A DNA stretch of 7,366 nt from Planktomarina sp. GTDB lineage: Bacteria > Pseudomonadota > Alphaproteobacteria > Rhodobacterales > Rhodobacteraceae. This document shows positions 6,334-7,366 of the stretch, one piece after another (the stretch's first letter is position 1; the number at the start of each line of letters is the position of its first letter). The stretch spans positions 1 through 7,366 of the forward strand of contig JADHLF010000064.1 in NCBI GenBank assembly GCA_016780825.1, given 5' to 3'. The notes under the pieces are model-generated. The model saw only the letters and a program-made list of their open reading frames with translations, was not told the origin of the DNA and searched no databases. A program made the translations under genes and the position numbers.

Positions 6334-7338
6334 ATGGGCTTTCAGACCGAAAAACAGGTTGTTAGAGATTATTACGCAGAACTGGACCGGGCCGAGGGCG
6401 CGGAAATTGCAAAGGTCATGCAGGGCTATTGCGCTCCAGATTATCTCTGGCGCGGCTTTCATCCCTTCAATGAACAAACCTCAGCGCAAGCTGTGGCCGA
6501 GGGCTTTTGGCAGCCCCTGCGGGCCTCCCTCACCCGCATGCAGCGGCGCATGGACATCTTTTTCGCGGGCAAGAATGAAATGGATGGGTTTCAATCCACA
6601 TGGGTGGTGTCCATGGGGCATTTGATGGGGCTGTTCGATCAAGACTGGCTTGGCATACCCCCAACCGGAAAAATGGCTTTTCTGCGTTATTGTGAATTTA
6701 ACCGGGTTGAACATGGAAAAATTACTGAAACCGCCATGTATTTCGACATTCCCCATCTGATGACACAGGCGGGGGTTAATCCCTTCCCGCCCCAAACCGC
6801 CGCACATGTGCTCCAGCCTGGACCAATGACCCATGATGGGTTGCTCTATGACGACCAACCCGAAGCCCAAGGCACCGCCACGCTTGCGTCCATCAATGCA
6901 ATGATCAGCGACTTGGGGACTTGGCAGCTAGGACTGCTTTTGGAAGAGGAATTGGCCCGGTCTTGGAACGACGATATGATTTGGTGGGGTCCCGCCGGTA
7001 TTGGCGCGACTTACACCATAGAGCGCTACGCCAAGCAGCATTCCGGCCCCTTCCGCGCCGCTTTCACCGACCGCTCCAAAACCAACCATATCTGCCGTCT
7101 GGCTGAGGGCCATTTTGGTGGATTCTTCGGCTGGCCAAATTTTACCGCCATTCATTCAGGGGGCTTTATGGGCATGCCCGCCAGCGACAAACGCGGCGAA
7201 ATGCGAGTCATCGACATCTACCGTCGTGAGGGTGAAAAACTCAGCGAAAATTGGATCTTCATTGACCTGTTGCACTTTTGGAAAGGTCTCGGTGTCGACA
7301 TTCTCACCCGCAACACGCAGCTCTCACCCCCGCGATAG
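6334..7338 (+). CDS. Two-domain NTF2/SnoaL-like protein
   Basis: This is a 334-residue, probably cytoplasmic protein with no signal peptide or membrane segment. AAGG (6324-6327) lies 6 nt before the ATG. Two NTF2-like domains are inferred, about 1-165 and 190-334. Domain 1 carries IPPTG (108-112), EFNRVEHGKITE (121-132), DIPHLM (138-143) and PGPMTHDGL (162-170), a pattern shared with the truncated gene at the left edge. Domain 2 is more divergent: a tryptophan-rich start (SWNDDMIWWGP, 210-220), GHFGGFFGWPNF (259-270) and a helix/strand end with ENWIFIDLLHFWKGLGVDIL (305-324). It also has M-P-A-S-D around 281-285 where domain 1 has IPPTG. Family members include cyclases, isomerases, hydratases and uncharacterised proteins. 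Divergent placement from the ABC/dehydrogenase operon, with shared putative operators, points to the same pathway. The reaction is unknown. Confidence 0.85.
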   Translation: MGFQTEKQVVRDYYAELDRAEGAEIAKVMQGYCAPDYLWRGFHPFNEQTSAQAVAEGFWQPLRASLTRMQRRMDIFFAGKNEMDGFQSTWVVSMGHLMGLFDQDWLGIPPTGKMAFLRYCEFNRVEHGKITETAMYFDIPHLMTQAGVNPFPPQTAAHVLQPGPMTHDGLLYDDQPEAQGTATLASINAMISDLGTWQLGLLLEEELARSWNDDMIWWGPAGIGATYTIERYAKQHSGPFRAAFTDRSKTNHICRLAEGHFGGFFGWPNFTAIHSGGFMGMPASDKRGEMRVIDIYRREGEKLSENWIFIDLLHFWKGLGVDILTRNTQLSPPR

Positions 7339-7345
7339 CCACAAT

Positions 7346-7366
7346 CGGACAGTGGCCGAGCGGGTT
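7346..7366 (+). tRNA. 5' end of a tRNA gene, probably tRNA-Ser, cut by the window edge
   Basis: CGGACAG would be the 7-nt acceptor strand. It is followed by T8-G9 and the D-arm stretch GGCCGAGCGGGTT, characteristic of bacterial tRNA-Ser. The anticodon and 3' half are outside the window, so the isoacceptor cannot be given. It starts 7 nt after the stop codon of the SnoaL-like gene, leaving no room for a separate promoter in the gap. Confidence 0.7.

Overview
This window most likely comes from an alphaproteobacterium, and probably from a Rhodobacterales/Roseobacter-type marine bacterium. That assignment rests on three things: moderate GC, MalK/MalF/MalG-type ABC proteins whose sequence style I associate with that group, and a HisD-family dehydrogenase of the type common in roseobacter catabolic operons. 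It is inference from protein character only, because no rRNA or other phylogenetic marker is present.

Layout. Nearly everything is one leftward (minus-strand) transcription unit running from about 6260 off the left edge. In transcription order it encodes an MalK/UgpC-type ABC ATPase (6219-5167), a periplasmic solute-binding protein (5082-3850), an MalF-type permease (3831-2746), an MalG-type permease (2746-1865), a histidinol-dehydrogenase-family oxidoreductase (1815-505), and the first half of an NTF2/SnoaL-like protein (508 to beyond position 1). The two permease genes overlap by one base (TAATG). The dehydrogenase and SnoaL-like genes overlap by four bases (GTGA). A perfect 10-bp hairpin lies between the binding protein and the first permease. 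Divergently transcribed on the plus strand is a two-domain NTF2/SnoaL-like protein (6334-7338), which is a paralogue of the truncated gene at the left edge. A tRNA, probably tRNA-Ser, begins 7 nt after it and runs off the right edge.

Regulation. The divergent intergenic region (6220-6333) holds two near-palindromes that each match the LacI/GalR-family operator pattern at 9 of 10 fixed positions. Their centres are 56 bp apart. One sits at the start-site side of a TATAAT -10 element for the leftward operon. The other abuts the ribosome binding site of the rightward gene. No regulator gene lies in the window.

How it may work together. The ABC system would import a carbohydrate-like or polyol-like solute. 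The HisD-like enzyme has all zinc and catalytic residues, but it sits in a catabolic context and carries subfamily features resembling sulfopropanediol 3-dehydrogenase (HpsN). It would oxidise a primary alcohol to a carboxylate in two NAD-dependent steps. The paired SnoaL-like proteins may carry out an isomerase, hydratase, dehydratase or cyclase step on the same substrate or its product. The substrate cannot be named from sequence alone. The association of ABC importer, HpsN-like dehydrogenase and paired two-domain SnoaL proteins under a putative LacI-type regulator is the most promising candidate here for an undescribed catabolic pathway.
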